Shown: positions 16,446 through 24,209 of the stretch, in pieces
How positions within the stretch are numbered: the first letter of the stretch is position 1
How the letters are laid out: every line of letters starts with the position of its first letter
Source of the DNA: WTFY01 sp964614915
Lineage (GTDB): Bacteria > Pseudomonadota > Gammaproteobacteria > UBA4575
Direction of reading: 5' to 3'
Assembly: GCA_964614915.1 (NCBI GenBank)
Contig: CAZTNC010000011.1
Span: 124,001 to 188,000 of the forward strand
Length of the DNA: 64,000 nt
Position numbers and translations under genes: made by a program
Notes under the pieces: generated by a model
The model's database searches: none
What the model was told of the DNA's origin: nothing
Seen by the model: only the letters and a program-made list of their open reading frames with translations

Positions 16446-17350
16446 GATGTGGAAGGTTCCAGCAGCGGGAAGCCCATTTTTTCGCGACGTGCAAGATAAG
16501 TCGAAGCCACCGCCTGCGCCAGTTTGCGTATACGCAGGATGTACTGCTGGCGTTCAGTCACGGAGATTACCTGGCGGGCGTCCAGCAGGTTGAAGGTATG
16601 TGAGCATTTCAGGACATGGTCATAGGCGGCTACCGGCAACTCGAGCCCGATCAGCTTGCGGCACTCCTGCTCGCTGGACTCAAATGCTTGGAACAGCAGG
16701 GTTGTATCGGCATGTTCAAAATTGAACGCGGACTGTTCGGCCTCGTTCTGGTGGTAAAGATCTCCGTAGGTGATGGCGCGCTCGTTGCTTCGGGTCCACA
16801 CCAGGTCATACACGCTGTTGACGTTTTGCAGGTACATGGCAATGCGTTCGACCCCGTAGGTGATTTCCCCGGTGATCGGCCTGCAATCCTGCCCCCCGAC
16901 CTGCTGGAAGTAGGTGAACTGTGTAACCTCCATGCCGTCCAGCCAGACTTCCCAGCCCAGCCCCCAGGCACCAAGCGTGGGTGATTCCCAGTCATCTTCC
17001 ACAAAGCGGATGTCATGGACCAGCGGGTCTATGCCGAGTGCTGTCAGCGATTGCAGATACAGGTCCTGGATGGCATCTGGCGCCGGTTTCAGTACCACTT
17101 GGAACTGGAAATAACGCTGCAGCCGATTCGGGTTGTCTCCGTAGCGCCCGTCGGTCGGCCGCCGGCAGGGCTGCACATAGGCGGCGCGCCAGGGTTCGGG
17201 GCCGATGGCACGCAGGAAGGTTGCGGGATGAAACGAACCCGCCCCCATTTCCATGTCGTAGGGTTGCTCAAGCACACAGCCCTGGGTGCTCCAGAACCGT
17301 TCCAGGTTGGCAATCAGATCCTGAAGCGATGTGGTGTTGGGTGGTGGCAT
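16442..17350 (-). CDS. glyQ: Glycyl-tRNA synthetase alpha subunit
   Basis: Catalytic subunit of the class II alpha2-beta2 glycyl-tRNA synthetase. The 302-residue product covers the full family: LQDLIANLERFWSTQGC, motif MGAGSFHPATFLRAIGPEPW, the RRPTDGRYGDNPNR segment of the active site and GLGWEVWLDGMEVTQFTYFQQVGG. The ATG at 17348-17350 gives MPPPNTTSLQ, matching the normal N-terminus; the frame extends 21 codons further without similarity. It overlaps glyS by four bases and is transcribed away from glnA. Confidence 0.95.
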   Translation of the reverse strand: MPPPNTTSLQDLIANLERFWSTQGCVLEQPYDMEMGAGSFHPATFLRAIGPEPWRAAYVQPCRRPTDGRYGDNPNRLQRYFQFQVVLKPAPDAIQDLYLQSLTALGIDPLVHDIRFVEDDWESPTLGAWGLGWEVWLDGMEVTQFTYFQQVGGQDCRPITGEITYGVERIAMYLQNVNSVYDLVWTRSNERAITYGDLYHQNEAEQSAFNFEHADTTLLFQAFESSEQECRKLIGLELPVAAYDHVLKCSHTFNLLDARQVISVTERQQYILRIRKLAQAVASTYLARREKMGFPLLEPSTS

Positions 17351-17525
17351 GGTCTCGAACAGCTGCAGTGCACGATGAGTATACTTGCTGCACCGGGCAA
17401 TTCCGAGCCACATGTCATTGGGATGCAGCGCTAGACCCGGGTCTCAATTCACTCCCTGGCACACGCCCATGCGGTGAGGCAGGGTTGCGCAGATGCCGGA
17501 AATCACGAATGAGCCGTCGGAAACC

Positions 17526-17542
17526 TGCACCCTTTTGGTGTG
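17526..17542. promoter_or_regulatory. NtrC enhancer site 1 upstream of glnA
   Basis: TGCACCCTTTTGGTGTG matches the NtrC consensus TGCACC-N4-TGGTGCA in all but the last two positions. Its centre is about 141 bases upstream of the start site predicted from the sigma-54 promoter at 17648. It is paired with site 2, 21 bases centre to centre. Confidence 0.75.
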
Positions 17543-17546
17543 CTGT

Positions 17547-17563
17547 TGCATCAAAAAGGTGCA
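17547..17563. promoter_or_regulatory. NtrC enhancer site 2 upstream of glnA
   Basis: TGCATCAAAAAGGTGCA differs from the NtrC consensus at two positions. The 21-base centre-to-centre distance to site 1, two helical turns, suits cooperative binding of NtrC oligomers on one face of the DNA. Its centre is near -120 relative to the predicted sigma-54 start. Confidence 0.75.
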
Positions 17564-17605
17564 AATCTGGGCTGGCCTTGCTCTGCCCATTGCTGAAAAC
17601 CTGCG

Positions 17606-17611
17606 TATAAT
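17606..17611 (+). promoter_or_regulatory. Candidate sigma-70 -10 box (glnA upstream promoter)
   Basis: A perfect TATAAT lies between the NtrC sites and the sigma-54 promoter, the arrangement expected for a weak constitutive upstream glnA promoter. No good -35 hexamer stands at 16-18 bases (CTGCCC at best), so activity would be low or activator-dependent. Confidence 0.35.
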
Positions 17612-17647
17612 GCGCACTGGCTTCGTTGGAGTGCAGAATTATGTGTG

Positions 17648-17665
17648 TTGGCACACATTGTGCTT
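17648..17665 (+). promoter_or_regulatory. Sigma-54 promoter of glnA
   Basis: TTGGCACACATTGTGCTT fits the sigma-54 consensus: GG (17650-17651) and GC (17662-17663) are separated by exactly ten bases, with a full TTGGCAC -24 element. Transcription should start near 17675. With the two upstream NtrC sites it forms a nitrogen-regulated promoter like glnAp2 of enteric bacteria. Confidence 0.8.
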
Positions 17666-17750
17666 CAACCTACGCATGACGTGAAAGTGCGTAGCCACCA
17701 ATCGCGATCAGAAAAACAACAGTTCGAGTTCGTAAGCTAAGGAGGAACTC

Positions 17751-19160
17751 ATGTCCGCAAGCGATGTTATCAAAATGATGAAGGATAACGATGTCCAGTT
17801 CGTCGATTTACGTTTCACCGATACCCGGGGAAAGGAACAGCATGTCTCCATCCCGGCCTCTGTGGTGGATGAAGATTTTTTTGAAAATGGCAAGATGTTC
17901 GATGGTTCGTCCATTTCCGGCTGGAAAGGCATCAACGAGTCGGACATGGTGCTGATGCCTGATCTGGGCACTGAAGTGATCGACCCGTTTTACAATGACA
18001 CGACCCTGAGCCTGCGTTGTGATGTTCTTGAGCCATCCACGATGGAAGGGTATATCCGTGATCCAAGGTCAGCCGCCAAACGCGCCGAGGCCTATTTGCG
18101 TTCCACGGGCATTGCCGATACTGCCTATTTCGGGCCCGAGCCCGAGTTTTTTGTTTTTGATGATGTCAAGTGGACCAACGAAATGGCGGGAGCTTCATAC
18201 GCCATTGACTCGGAAGAGTCAGCATGGAATTCGAACAAGGGGTACGAAGAAGGCAACATCGGTCATCGCCCAGGTGTGAAAGGCGGCTACTTCCCGGTGC
18301 CTCCTGTGGACTCGCTGCAGGATGTGCGCTCGGCCATGTGCCAGGTGCTCACGCAGATGGGGGTGATGGTCGAAGTCCACCACCATGAAGTCGGCACCGC
18401 CGGGCAATGCGAAATCGGCACGCGTTTCAATACCCTCACCGTGCGTGCAGACTGGAACCAGATCCTGAAATACGTCGTGCTGAATGTCGCCCATAACTAC
18501 GGCAAAACCGCGACCTTCATGCCCAAGCCGATTGTCGGGGACAACGGCAGCGGCATGCACGTGCACCAGTCCCTGTTCAAGGACGGCGACAACCTGTTTA
18601 CCGGGGACATGTACGGTGGCATGTCACAAACGGCGTTTTACTACATCGGTGGCATCATCAAGCACGCCCGTGCGATCAATGCATTTTCAAATGCAACCAC
18701 GAACAGCTACAAGCGCCTGGTGCCGGGCTTTGAGGCCCCGGTGATGCTGGCCTACTCGGCCCGCAACCGTTCGGCTTCCATCCGGATTCCCCATGAAGCC
18801 AATGCCAAGGCAAGGCGCATCGAGGTCCGCTTCCCGGACTCTGCGGGCAACCCCTACCTGACCTACGCGGCCATGCTGCTGGCAGGACTTGACGGCATCC
18901 AGAACCAGATTGATCCGGGCGCCCCGATCGACAAGGACCTGTATGACCTGCCCCCCGAAGAAGAAGCCAACATTCCCACGGTGTGTGCTTCCCTAGACCA
19001 GGCCCTTGAGGCCCTGGATGGCGACCGGGAATTCCTCAAGGCTGGAGGCGCGTTCTCCGATGACCTGATTGACGGCTATATCGAGCTGAAGATGGAAGAG
19101 GTGACTGCCCTTCGCATGTCCACTCACCCGATCGAGTTCGATATGTATTACAGCTGCTAG
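17751..19160 (+). CDS. glnA: Glutamine synthetase, type I
   Basis: Makes glutamine from glutamate, ammonia and ATP as a dodecamer in the cytoplasm. The 469-residue protein has the N-terminal DVQFVDLRFTDTRGKEQH, the FDGSSISGW loop, metal and ATP-site segments (FGPEPEFFVFDD, HHHEVGTAGQCEIG, NGSGMHVHQSL, RNRSASIRIP) and KDLYDLPPEE, in which Tyr398 (Met counted) corresponds to the adenylylated tyrosine of enteric GlnA. A strong AAGGAGG lies just before the ATG. The promoter has NtrC and sigma-54 elements; a terminator follows. ntrB and ntrC lie downstream as in enteric glnALG. Confidence 0.97.
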   Translation: MSASDVIKMMKDNDVQFVDLRFTDTRGKEQHVSIPASVVDEDFFENGKMFDGSSISGWKGINESDMVLMPDLGTEVIDPFYNDTTLSLRCDVLEPSTMEGYIRDPRSAAKRAEAYLRSTGIADTAYFGPEPEFFVFDDVKWTNEMAGASYAIDSEESAWNSNKGYEEGNIGHRPGVKGGYFPVPPVDSLQDVRSAMCQVLTQMGVMVEVHHHEVGTAGQCEIGTRFNTLTVRADWNQILKYVVLNVAHNYGKTATFMPKPIVGDNGSGMHVHQSLFKDGDNLFTGDMYGGMSQTAFYYIGGIIKHARAINAFSNATTNSYKRLVPGFEAPVMLAYSARNRSASIRIPHEANAKARRIEVRFPDSAGNPYLTYAAMLLAGLDGIQNQIDPGAPIDKDLYDLPPEEEANIPTVCASLDQALEALDGDREFLKAGGAFSDDLIDGYIELKMEEVTALRMSTHPIEFDMYYSC

Positions 19161-19181
19161 TCGTACAGGACTTGGGCCTTT

Positions 19182-19212
19182 AAAAAACGCCCCTTTATGG
19201 GGCGTTTTTTTT
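19182..19212 (+). terminator. Intrinsic terminator after glnA
   Basis: AAAAAACGCCCC pairs with GGGGCGTTTTTT around a five-base loop and runs into eight Ts. It lies about 20 bases after the glnA stop, so most glnA transcripts should end here and leave ntrB-ntrC at a lower level. Confidence 0.9.
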
Positions 19213-19315
19213 GAAGTCACCAGAATCAGACTGCTTGACAACGCCCTCTTTTTGATCACCATGGAGTCTTAGTGGGATATTCTCCAGTGTACGGGAGCAT
19301 ATCGCTGGACAGGTA

Positions 19316-19332
19316 TGCACTTTTTTGGTGCA
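19316..19332. promoter_or_regulatory. NtrC site upstream of ntrB
   Basis: TGCACTTTTTTGGTGCA matches the NtrC consensus with a single deviation. It lies between the glnA terminator and ntrB, 141 bases before the ntrB start codon. In E. coli NtrC represses its own glnL promoter from such a site, so autoregulation is likely here. I could not identify the -10/-35 elements with confidence. Confidence 0.7.
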
Positions 19333-19472
19333 ATTTATCCGTGATGAACTGATCAGGTTCAAGAAATCAGCAGTCTGAGGGGGTTGGACTGAAAATTGCA
19401 CAGTATTTAAAAAACCATTTGCCTTTCGCGAGTGCATCTGACAGGTGCTGAACATCAAGCCATACACATGTC

Positions 19473-20525
19473 ATGGAAATACGGGAAATCATTGAAAACC
19501 TGACGCTGGCAATCGTTCTGGTCGATCAGGACCTGCGCATCCGCTATCTCAATCCCGCAGGGGAGGAGTTCCTGGGCACCGGGGTCCGGCATGCACTCGG
19601 GCGACCGCTTACCGGTTTTATCCAGGATGCAGATGGCGATTTCATCGCACACATCCGCCGTTCCATTGCCACCGGGAATCCAGTGACCGAGCATGAGGTC
19701 TGCGTTCGACGCCCGGGCGCGGACGAGATCACCATCAACTGCACCATCACGCCGCTGGCTGCGGGGGACACCACGGAATGCCTGCTCGAGATTACCTGTA
19801 TCGATCACCTGATCCGAATCTCCAGGGAAGAACATCTGCTGTCTGAGAATCTGGCGACCCGGAACATGCTGCGTGGCTTGGCCCATGAAATCAAAAACCC
19901 GCTGGGCGGGCTACGCGGTGCAGCACAGTTGCTTGCCAAAGAGCTGGGTGATGAGCGTCTGCAGATGTATACGGACGTCATCATCGGTGAAGCCGATCGC
20001 TTGCGCAAACTGGTCGACAGCATGTTCGAACCCAAGGTCACACCCGAGAAACAGGAACTGAATGTTCACAATGTGCTTGAACATGTGAGGCGCCTTGCAG
20101 TGGCGGAACTCTCAGATGGGATCGTCATCAAGACGGACTACGATCCCAGCATCCCGCCATTGCAAGCCGACTACGACTTGCTGGTCCAGGCGATACTAAA
20201 CATCGTTGGAAATGCAGTCCGTGCCGTGGAACTGCAGGGGGAGGTCAACCTAAAGACCCGGGTGTTGAGGCAAATCACAATCGGTGAAATCTGTCATCGG
20301 TTGGTAGTCCTGATCAGTGTGACGGACAACGGTTGCGGCATTCCGGAAGATCTGAAACCGCAGATTTTCTTTCCGATGGTCTCGGGAAGTGCCGAGGGTA
20401 CCGGCCTCGGCCTGCCGCTTGCACAAAGTCTGGTGCACCTGCACGGGGGCCTGATCGAGTTTGATTCCGATCCCGGCCTGACAGAGTTTCGTATTTTGCT
20501 GCCGTTGAACGGTACCGGATATTAA
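19473..20525 (+). CDS. glnL: Nitrogen regulation sensor histidine kinase NtrB
   Basis: Cytoplasmic kinase/phosphatase that, under PII control, sets the phosphorylation of NtrC. The 350-residue protein has an N-terminal PAS domain (about 1-110, AIVLVDQDLRIRYLNPAGEEFLG), an H-box GLAHEIKNPLGGLRGAAQ with the phospho-acceptor at His138, and an ATPase domain with the N box (AILNIVGNAVRAVE), G1 (VTDNGCGIP) and G2 (GTGLGLPLAQSL). No membrane segments, as expected. It is followed after 26 bases by ntrC. Confidence 0.95.
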   Translation: MEIREIIENLTLAIVLVDQDLRIRYLNPAGEEFLGTGVRHALGRPLTGFIQDADGDFIAHIRRSIATGNPVTEHEVCVRRPGADEITINCTITPLAAGDTTECLLEITCIDHLIRISREEHLLSENLATRNMLRGLAHEIKNPLGGLRGAAQLLAKELGDERLQMYTDVIIGEADRLRKLVDSMFEPKVTPEKQELNVHNVLEHVRRLAVAELSDGIVIKTDYDPSIPPLQADYDLLVQAILNIVGNAVRAVELQGEVNLKTRVLRQITIGEICHRLVVLISVTDNGCGIPEDLKPQIFFPMVSGSAEGTGLGLPLAQSLVHLHGGLIEFDSDPGLTEFRILLPLNGTGY

Positions 20526-20551
20526 ATGCCAAACAATTAGGAAGAGATGCT

Positions 20552-21946
20552 ATGAATGATGCCAATGTCTGGATTGTAGATGACGATCAAGCCATGCGCT
20601 GGGTGCTGGAGCGCGCATTCGAAAAAGCCGGTATACCCGTGATGGCATTCGAGTCTGCAGCGGCAGCGTTGCGTACGCTGGAACATCATGTGCCCACCGC
20701 AATCCTTACGGATGTGCGCATGCCCGGGATGGATGGCTTTGAATTTCTGGAACGCATCAAGACCGAGCATCCGATGCTGCCGATTATTATCATGACTGCC
20801 CACTCGGATCTGCAAAGCGCGGTCGGTGCCTACGAAAAGGGTGCGTTCGATTATCTGCCCAAGCCCTTCGATGTAGACGAGGCCATCGAGCTTGCCCGCC
20901 GCGCATGCCTCGCGGCAGGCAGCGGGCCAGCGCCTGCGCACACCGCGGCAGTGGAGTCGCCAGTCAGGATCATCGGCAAATCCCCTGCCATGCAGGAGGT
21001 GTTTCGCGCGATTGGCCGACTGTCGAACTCCAGCATGACGGTGCTGATCAACGGAGCTTCGGGCACGGGAAAAGAGCTGGTTGCCCAGGAACTGCATGAA
21101 CACAGTCCGCGGTCAATCGGACCCTTTATCGCCCTGAACATGGCCGCGATCCCGCGCGACCTGCTCGAGGCCGAGCTGTTTGGCCACGAAAAGGGCGTGT
21201 TCACGGGAGCCCTAGCCATGCGCAAAGGGCGCTTTGAGCAGGCACACAAGGGGACCTTGTTTCTGGATGAAATCGGGGACATGCCAGCCGATCTACAAAC
21301 CCGGCTGTTGCGTATCCTGTCGGATGGGCATTTTTACCGGATCGGAGGGCACGATCCGATCCAGGCCGATGTCCGGATCATTGCCGCGACACATCAGGAC
21401 TTGGAAGGCAGGGTCCGCAAAGGCGAATTTCGTGAAGACCTGTTCCATCGTCTCAACGTGATCCGTATCAATATTCCTTCCCTGCATGAGCGCAGCGAGG
21501 ACATACCGGTCTTGTTGCGACATTTCATGCAGAGTTCCGCAACAGAACTGGGCACTGAGCCAAAACAGTTGACGGATGATGTTGTTGAGTATCTGTGTAC
21601 CCTGCAATGGCCGGGCAATGTCAGACAGCTGGAGAATGTATGCCGATGGCTGACCGTGATGGCCGCTGGCAATGAGATTCACATGCAGGATTTGCCCGTA
21701 GACATGCTCAAGGATGAAATTTCAGATGCGGTGAACTGGCAGAGCCTGTTGCGTGACTGGGCTGAGAAGGAGTTTTCCAAGGGTAGCGATGCCGTCTGGA
21801 ATCGGGCGTTGCCGGAGATCGAGACCATCATGATCGAGGCGGCCATGAAGAAGACCGGCGGCCGTCGCCAGAAGGCCGCCAAGCTGCTGGGTTGGGGAAG
21901 GAATACCCTGACCCGAAAGATTCAGGAACTGGGGCTGTTTGATTAG
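20552..21946 (+). CDS. glnG: Nitrogen regulator NtrC, sigma-54 activator
   Basis: Response regulator that activates sigma-54 promoters under nitrogen limitation. In 464 residues: receiver domain (about 1-120) with the acidic pocket VDDD and phospho-acceptor Asp54 in LTDVRMPG; AAA+ domain (about 140-370) with Walker A GASGTGKE, the sigma-54 contact loop GVFTGA (a one-residue variant of GAFTGA), Walker B LFLDEIGD and RLNVIRINIPSLHERSEDIP; and a Fis-type helix-turn-helix at the C-terminus (RRQKAAKLLGWGRNTLTRKI). The three NtrC-type sites near glnA and ntrB are its probable targets. Its TAG stop overlaps the stop of convergent znuA. Confidence 0.96.
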   Translation: MNDANVWIVDDDQAMRWVLERAFEKAGIPVMAFESAAAALRTLEHHVPTAILTDVRMPGMDGFEFLERIKTEHPMLPIIIMTAHSDLQSAVGAYEKGAFDYLPKPFDVDEAIELARRACLAAGSGPAPAHTAAVESPVRIIGKSPAMQEVFRAIGRLSNSSMTVLINGASGTGKELVAQELHEHSPRSIGPFIALNMAAIPRDLLEAELFGHEKGVFTGALAMRKGRFEQAHKGTLFLDEIGDMPADLQTRLLRILSDGHFYRIGGHDPIQADVRIIAATHQDLEGRVRKGEFREDLFHRLNVIRINIPSLHERSEDIPVLLRHFMQSSATELGTEPKQLTDDVVEYLCTLQWPGNVRQLENVCRWLTVMAAGNEIHMQDLPVDMLKDEISDAVNWQSLLRDWAEKEFSKGSDAVWNRALPEIETIMIEAAMKKTGGRRQKAAKLLGWGRNTLTRKIQELGLFD

Positions 21947-22995
21947 CTTTGCTGGTCAGCGGAGCCCAGGCAGTCCGCAAACGAACGTGCCATGTCACGG
22001 ATCAGTGCAAAGTACGCTTCGGGCCCGCTCTCAATCGCTGCACCCAGTGGATCGAGGATACCGGTTCGGACTGGTGTGTTCTCAGTAATAACATCGACCA
22101 GGCCCGAGTTGAATTGCGGCTCGGCAAACACGCATACAGCGCCAAGCTCCCGCACCTTATTTCGCAGCTTCTGGATACGCTTTGCGCTGGGTGGCTCCGC
22201 GTCATCCACCATCACCGAGCCGGTCGCACTCAGACCAAAGCGATTCTCAAAGTACTGGTAGGCATCGTGGAGCACGACAAAGGGCTTGTCGCGAACCGGT
22301 TTCATTTCCTGGGCAATCTCCGTTGTCAGCGTCTGAAGCCGATGCCGGAGCCTGTCTGCGTTGGCCGCATACATCTCGCCATGTGCAGGGTCGATCTCAA
22401 TCAGTACATCAGCAATCATCCGCGCCATCGCAGCGGCATTTTCCGGATCCAGCCAGATGTGCATGTCATAAACACCGTGTTCATGCGCATGGTGGTTGTG
22501 GCCCCCTCTGTGTTTGTCTTCTTCGCGATGTCCTTTGTCCTCGTGATGTCCGCTATCAGCGTGGCCGGGCTCTTCGAAGGTTCCGCCTTCACGACGCGGT
22601 TTCAGGATCAACCCTTCCGCATCGGACAACAGAACCACCCGCGCAGAACTGGCAAGGACGTGCACTGGTTTGACCAGTGAAACTTCTAAGGACTCGTCGA
22701 TCATAAAGACGAGATTGGCACCTTCGAGGACCGCTGCATCCGATGGGCGCAGGCTAAAGCCGTGCGGTGATGCAGAACCTTGTATCATCAGGTGCGGTGT
22801 GCCCACGCCAGCCATTACAGCACTTACGAGGGAATGCAGGGGCTTGATCGTGGTGATTACCCGGCCAGTACTCTCGACCGCCAGCGCTGCAACATTCATG
22901 CTGCACAAAAGCGCAGCTGTGACCATGACCTGAAAAAAATGCAGGAACTGGTGCCACGCGAGGTTGCGGGGGAGAGTGGCATGTATTGTGGTCAT
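21943..22995 (-). CDS. znuA: Zinc ABC transporter substrate-binding protein ZnuA
   Basis: Periplasmic receptor that delivers zinc to a ZnuBC importer. The 350-residue protein has an N-terminal signal sequence with the hydrophobic stretch MVTAALLCSMNVAALA starting at residue 24, so a start at the second Met (codon at 22926) is possible. The metal ligands are recognisable: IKPLHSLV, a long flexible His/Asp/Glu-rich loop (about residues 143-173) before the ligand segment MHIWLDPENA, and FVVLHDAYQYFENRFGL, with a C-terminal acidic ligand region. Cysteines late in the chain are unremarkable. znuB, znuC and zur are not in the window. A palindrome resembling a Zur site lies upstream at 23109. Confidence 0.9.
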   Translation of the reverse strand: MTTIHATLPRNLAWHQFLHFFQVMVTAALLCSMNVAALAVESTGRVITTIKPLHSLVSAVMAGVGTPHLMIQGSASPHGFSLRPSDAAVLEGANLVFMIDESLEVSLVKPVHVLASSARVVLLSDAEGLILKPRREGGTFEEPGHADSGHHEDKGHREEDKHRGGHNHHAHEHGVYDMHIWLDPENAAAMARMIADVLIEIDPAHGEMYAANADRLRHRLQTLTTEIAQEMKPVRDKPFVVLHDAYQYFENRFGLSATGSVMVDDAEPPSAKRIQKLRNKVRELGAVCVFAEPQFNSGLVDVITENTPVRTGILDPLGAAIESGPEAYFALIRDMARSFADCLGSADQQS

Positions 22996-23108
22996 GGTCT
23001 TGAAATCTCGTGTTCGATGTTGCGATGCGCTATTCGGTTCACCAAGAGTCGTGCAGAATCACCTGAACTTTTCCAACCCCAGGCGACAAGCAGTGCCCGT
23101 TTAAAAAA

Positions 23109-23121
23109 GATATAATATATC
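23109..23121. promoter_or_regulatory. Zur-like palindrome upstream of znuA
   Basis: GATATAATATATC is a perfect palindrome about a central A, inside a longer imperfect 20-base palindrome (23108-23127). Its core resembles the gammaproteobacterial Zur motif (GTTATAATATAAC), and it lies about 115 bases upstream of znuA, where zinc repression would be expected. The match is partial. Confidence 0.5.
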
Positions 23122-23252
23122 ATATCTCTTTGCTTGGTGAGCCAACGCAGGAGGACGGAAATTTCTGCTTGGTATCCATCGACCAAGCCGGGCGCGCATG
23201 GTTTTGGGCGAATTCCAGGTCCGGCATGGCTGCCGAACTGTTGGCGAATTTC

Positions 23253-24209
23253 TCAGGTAAAGGCTGAGGGCTCGGCGTGCATTTCCAGGCTGCCGGTCAC
23301 CGCACCAACGTGGGGAAGGTCGTTGTCATCGAGATACTCGGTGATGCCACGGTTGATTTCCTGGCAGCACAGAGGATTGTAAAAAAGCCCCGTACCCAGA
23401 CCTATGGCGGTGGCTCCTGCAAGCAGGAATTCGATGGCATCGTCGGTGTGAACAATGCCGCCCTGGCCAATGATGGGAATCTTGTGAGGCTTGCAGACTT
23501 GGTACACCTCGTGCACTTTGAGCAACGCAATCGGCTTGATTGCCGGGCCGGACAATCCCCCCTGGTTGTTATGCAGTACCGGCTTGCGGGTTTTGACATC
23601 AATGGCCATGCCCATGACGGTGTTGATCACGGCAAAGGCATCGCTGCCAGCGTCAATGCAGCGCTTTGCATTGTGCCGGATATCCGTCTGGTTGGGTGAA
23701 AGCTTGGTGATGAGTGGTTTTTGGGTGACTGCACGGCAGGCCTCGACCACGCGTGCCGACATCTCCGGATCATTGCCGAAAGCCACCCCGCCTTCCTTCA
23801 CGTTCGGGCACGAGATGTTGATTTCAATCGCATCGATCGGAGAGTCGTCGAATCTGCGTGTCACCTCGCGGTACTCTTCCACGGTGGATCCGGATACATT
23901 GGCAATGAATCGGGTTTGCGAGAAATCGAGGCCGGGCAGGATGTCTCGCACGATGACATCCACACCAGGGTTTTGCAAACCAATGGCATTGAGCATCCCG
24001 TCAGTGGTTTCTGCCAGGCGGTGCGGTGCGTTGCCAAGACGCGGTTCGAGGGTCGTGCCTTTCAGGCAGACGGCGCCTACATCCCGGTTGGAAAACCCCT
24101 CGATACGGGTGTACTCCTCGCCGAAGCCAACACAGCCCGACAGCAGCACCAAGGGGGAGGAGAATTGCAGGCCACAAAAATCTACGTTGAGCCTGTGATC
24201 GTCGTTCAT
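23253..24209 (-). CDS. pyrD: Dihydroorotate dehydrogenase, class 1 (1B-like)
   Basis: FMN-dependent oxidoreductase of pyrimidine synthesis, a soluble TIM barrel of 318 residues. The active-site base is a cysteine (AIEINISCPNVKEGG), which marks class 1 rather than the membrane-bound class 2 typical of gammaproteobacteria. Other FMN-site segments are LSGCVGFGEEY, KLSPNQTD, VINTVMGMAIDV with the conserved K-P motif, and IIGQGGIVHTDDAIEFLLAGA. Class 1B enzymes normally work with PyrK, an iron-sulfur electron-transfer subunit; no pyrK is adjacent. It overlaps the gpsA stop by four bases (ATGA), at the end of the leftward run. A dihydrouracil-type relative cannot be excluded. Confidence 0.85.
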   Translation of the reverse strand: MNDDHRLNVDFCGLQFSSPLVLLSGCVGFGEEYTRIEGFSNRDVGAVCLKGTTLEPRLGNAPHRLAETTDGMLNAIGLQNPGVDVIVRDILPGLDFSQTRFIANVSGSTVEEYREVTRRFDDSPIDAIEINISCPNVKEGGVAFGNDPEMSARVVEACRAVTQKPLITKLSPNQTDIRHNAKRCIDAGSDAFAVINTVMGMAIDVKTRKPVLHNNQGGLSGPAIKPIALLKVHEVYQVCKPHKIPIIGQGGIVHTDDAIEFLLAGATAIGLGTGLFYNPLCCQEINRGITEYLDDNDLPHVGAVTGSLEMHAEPSAFT

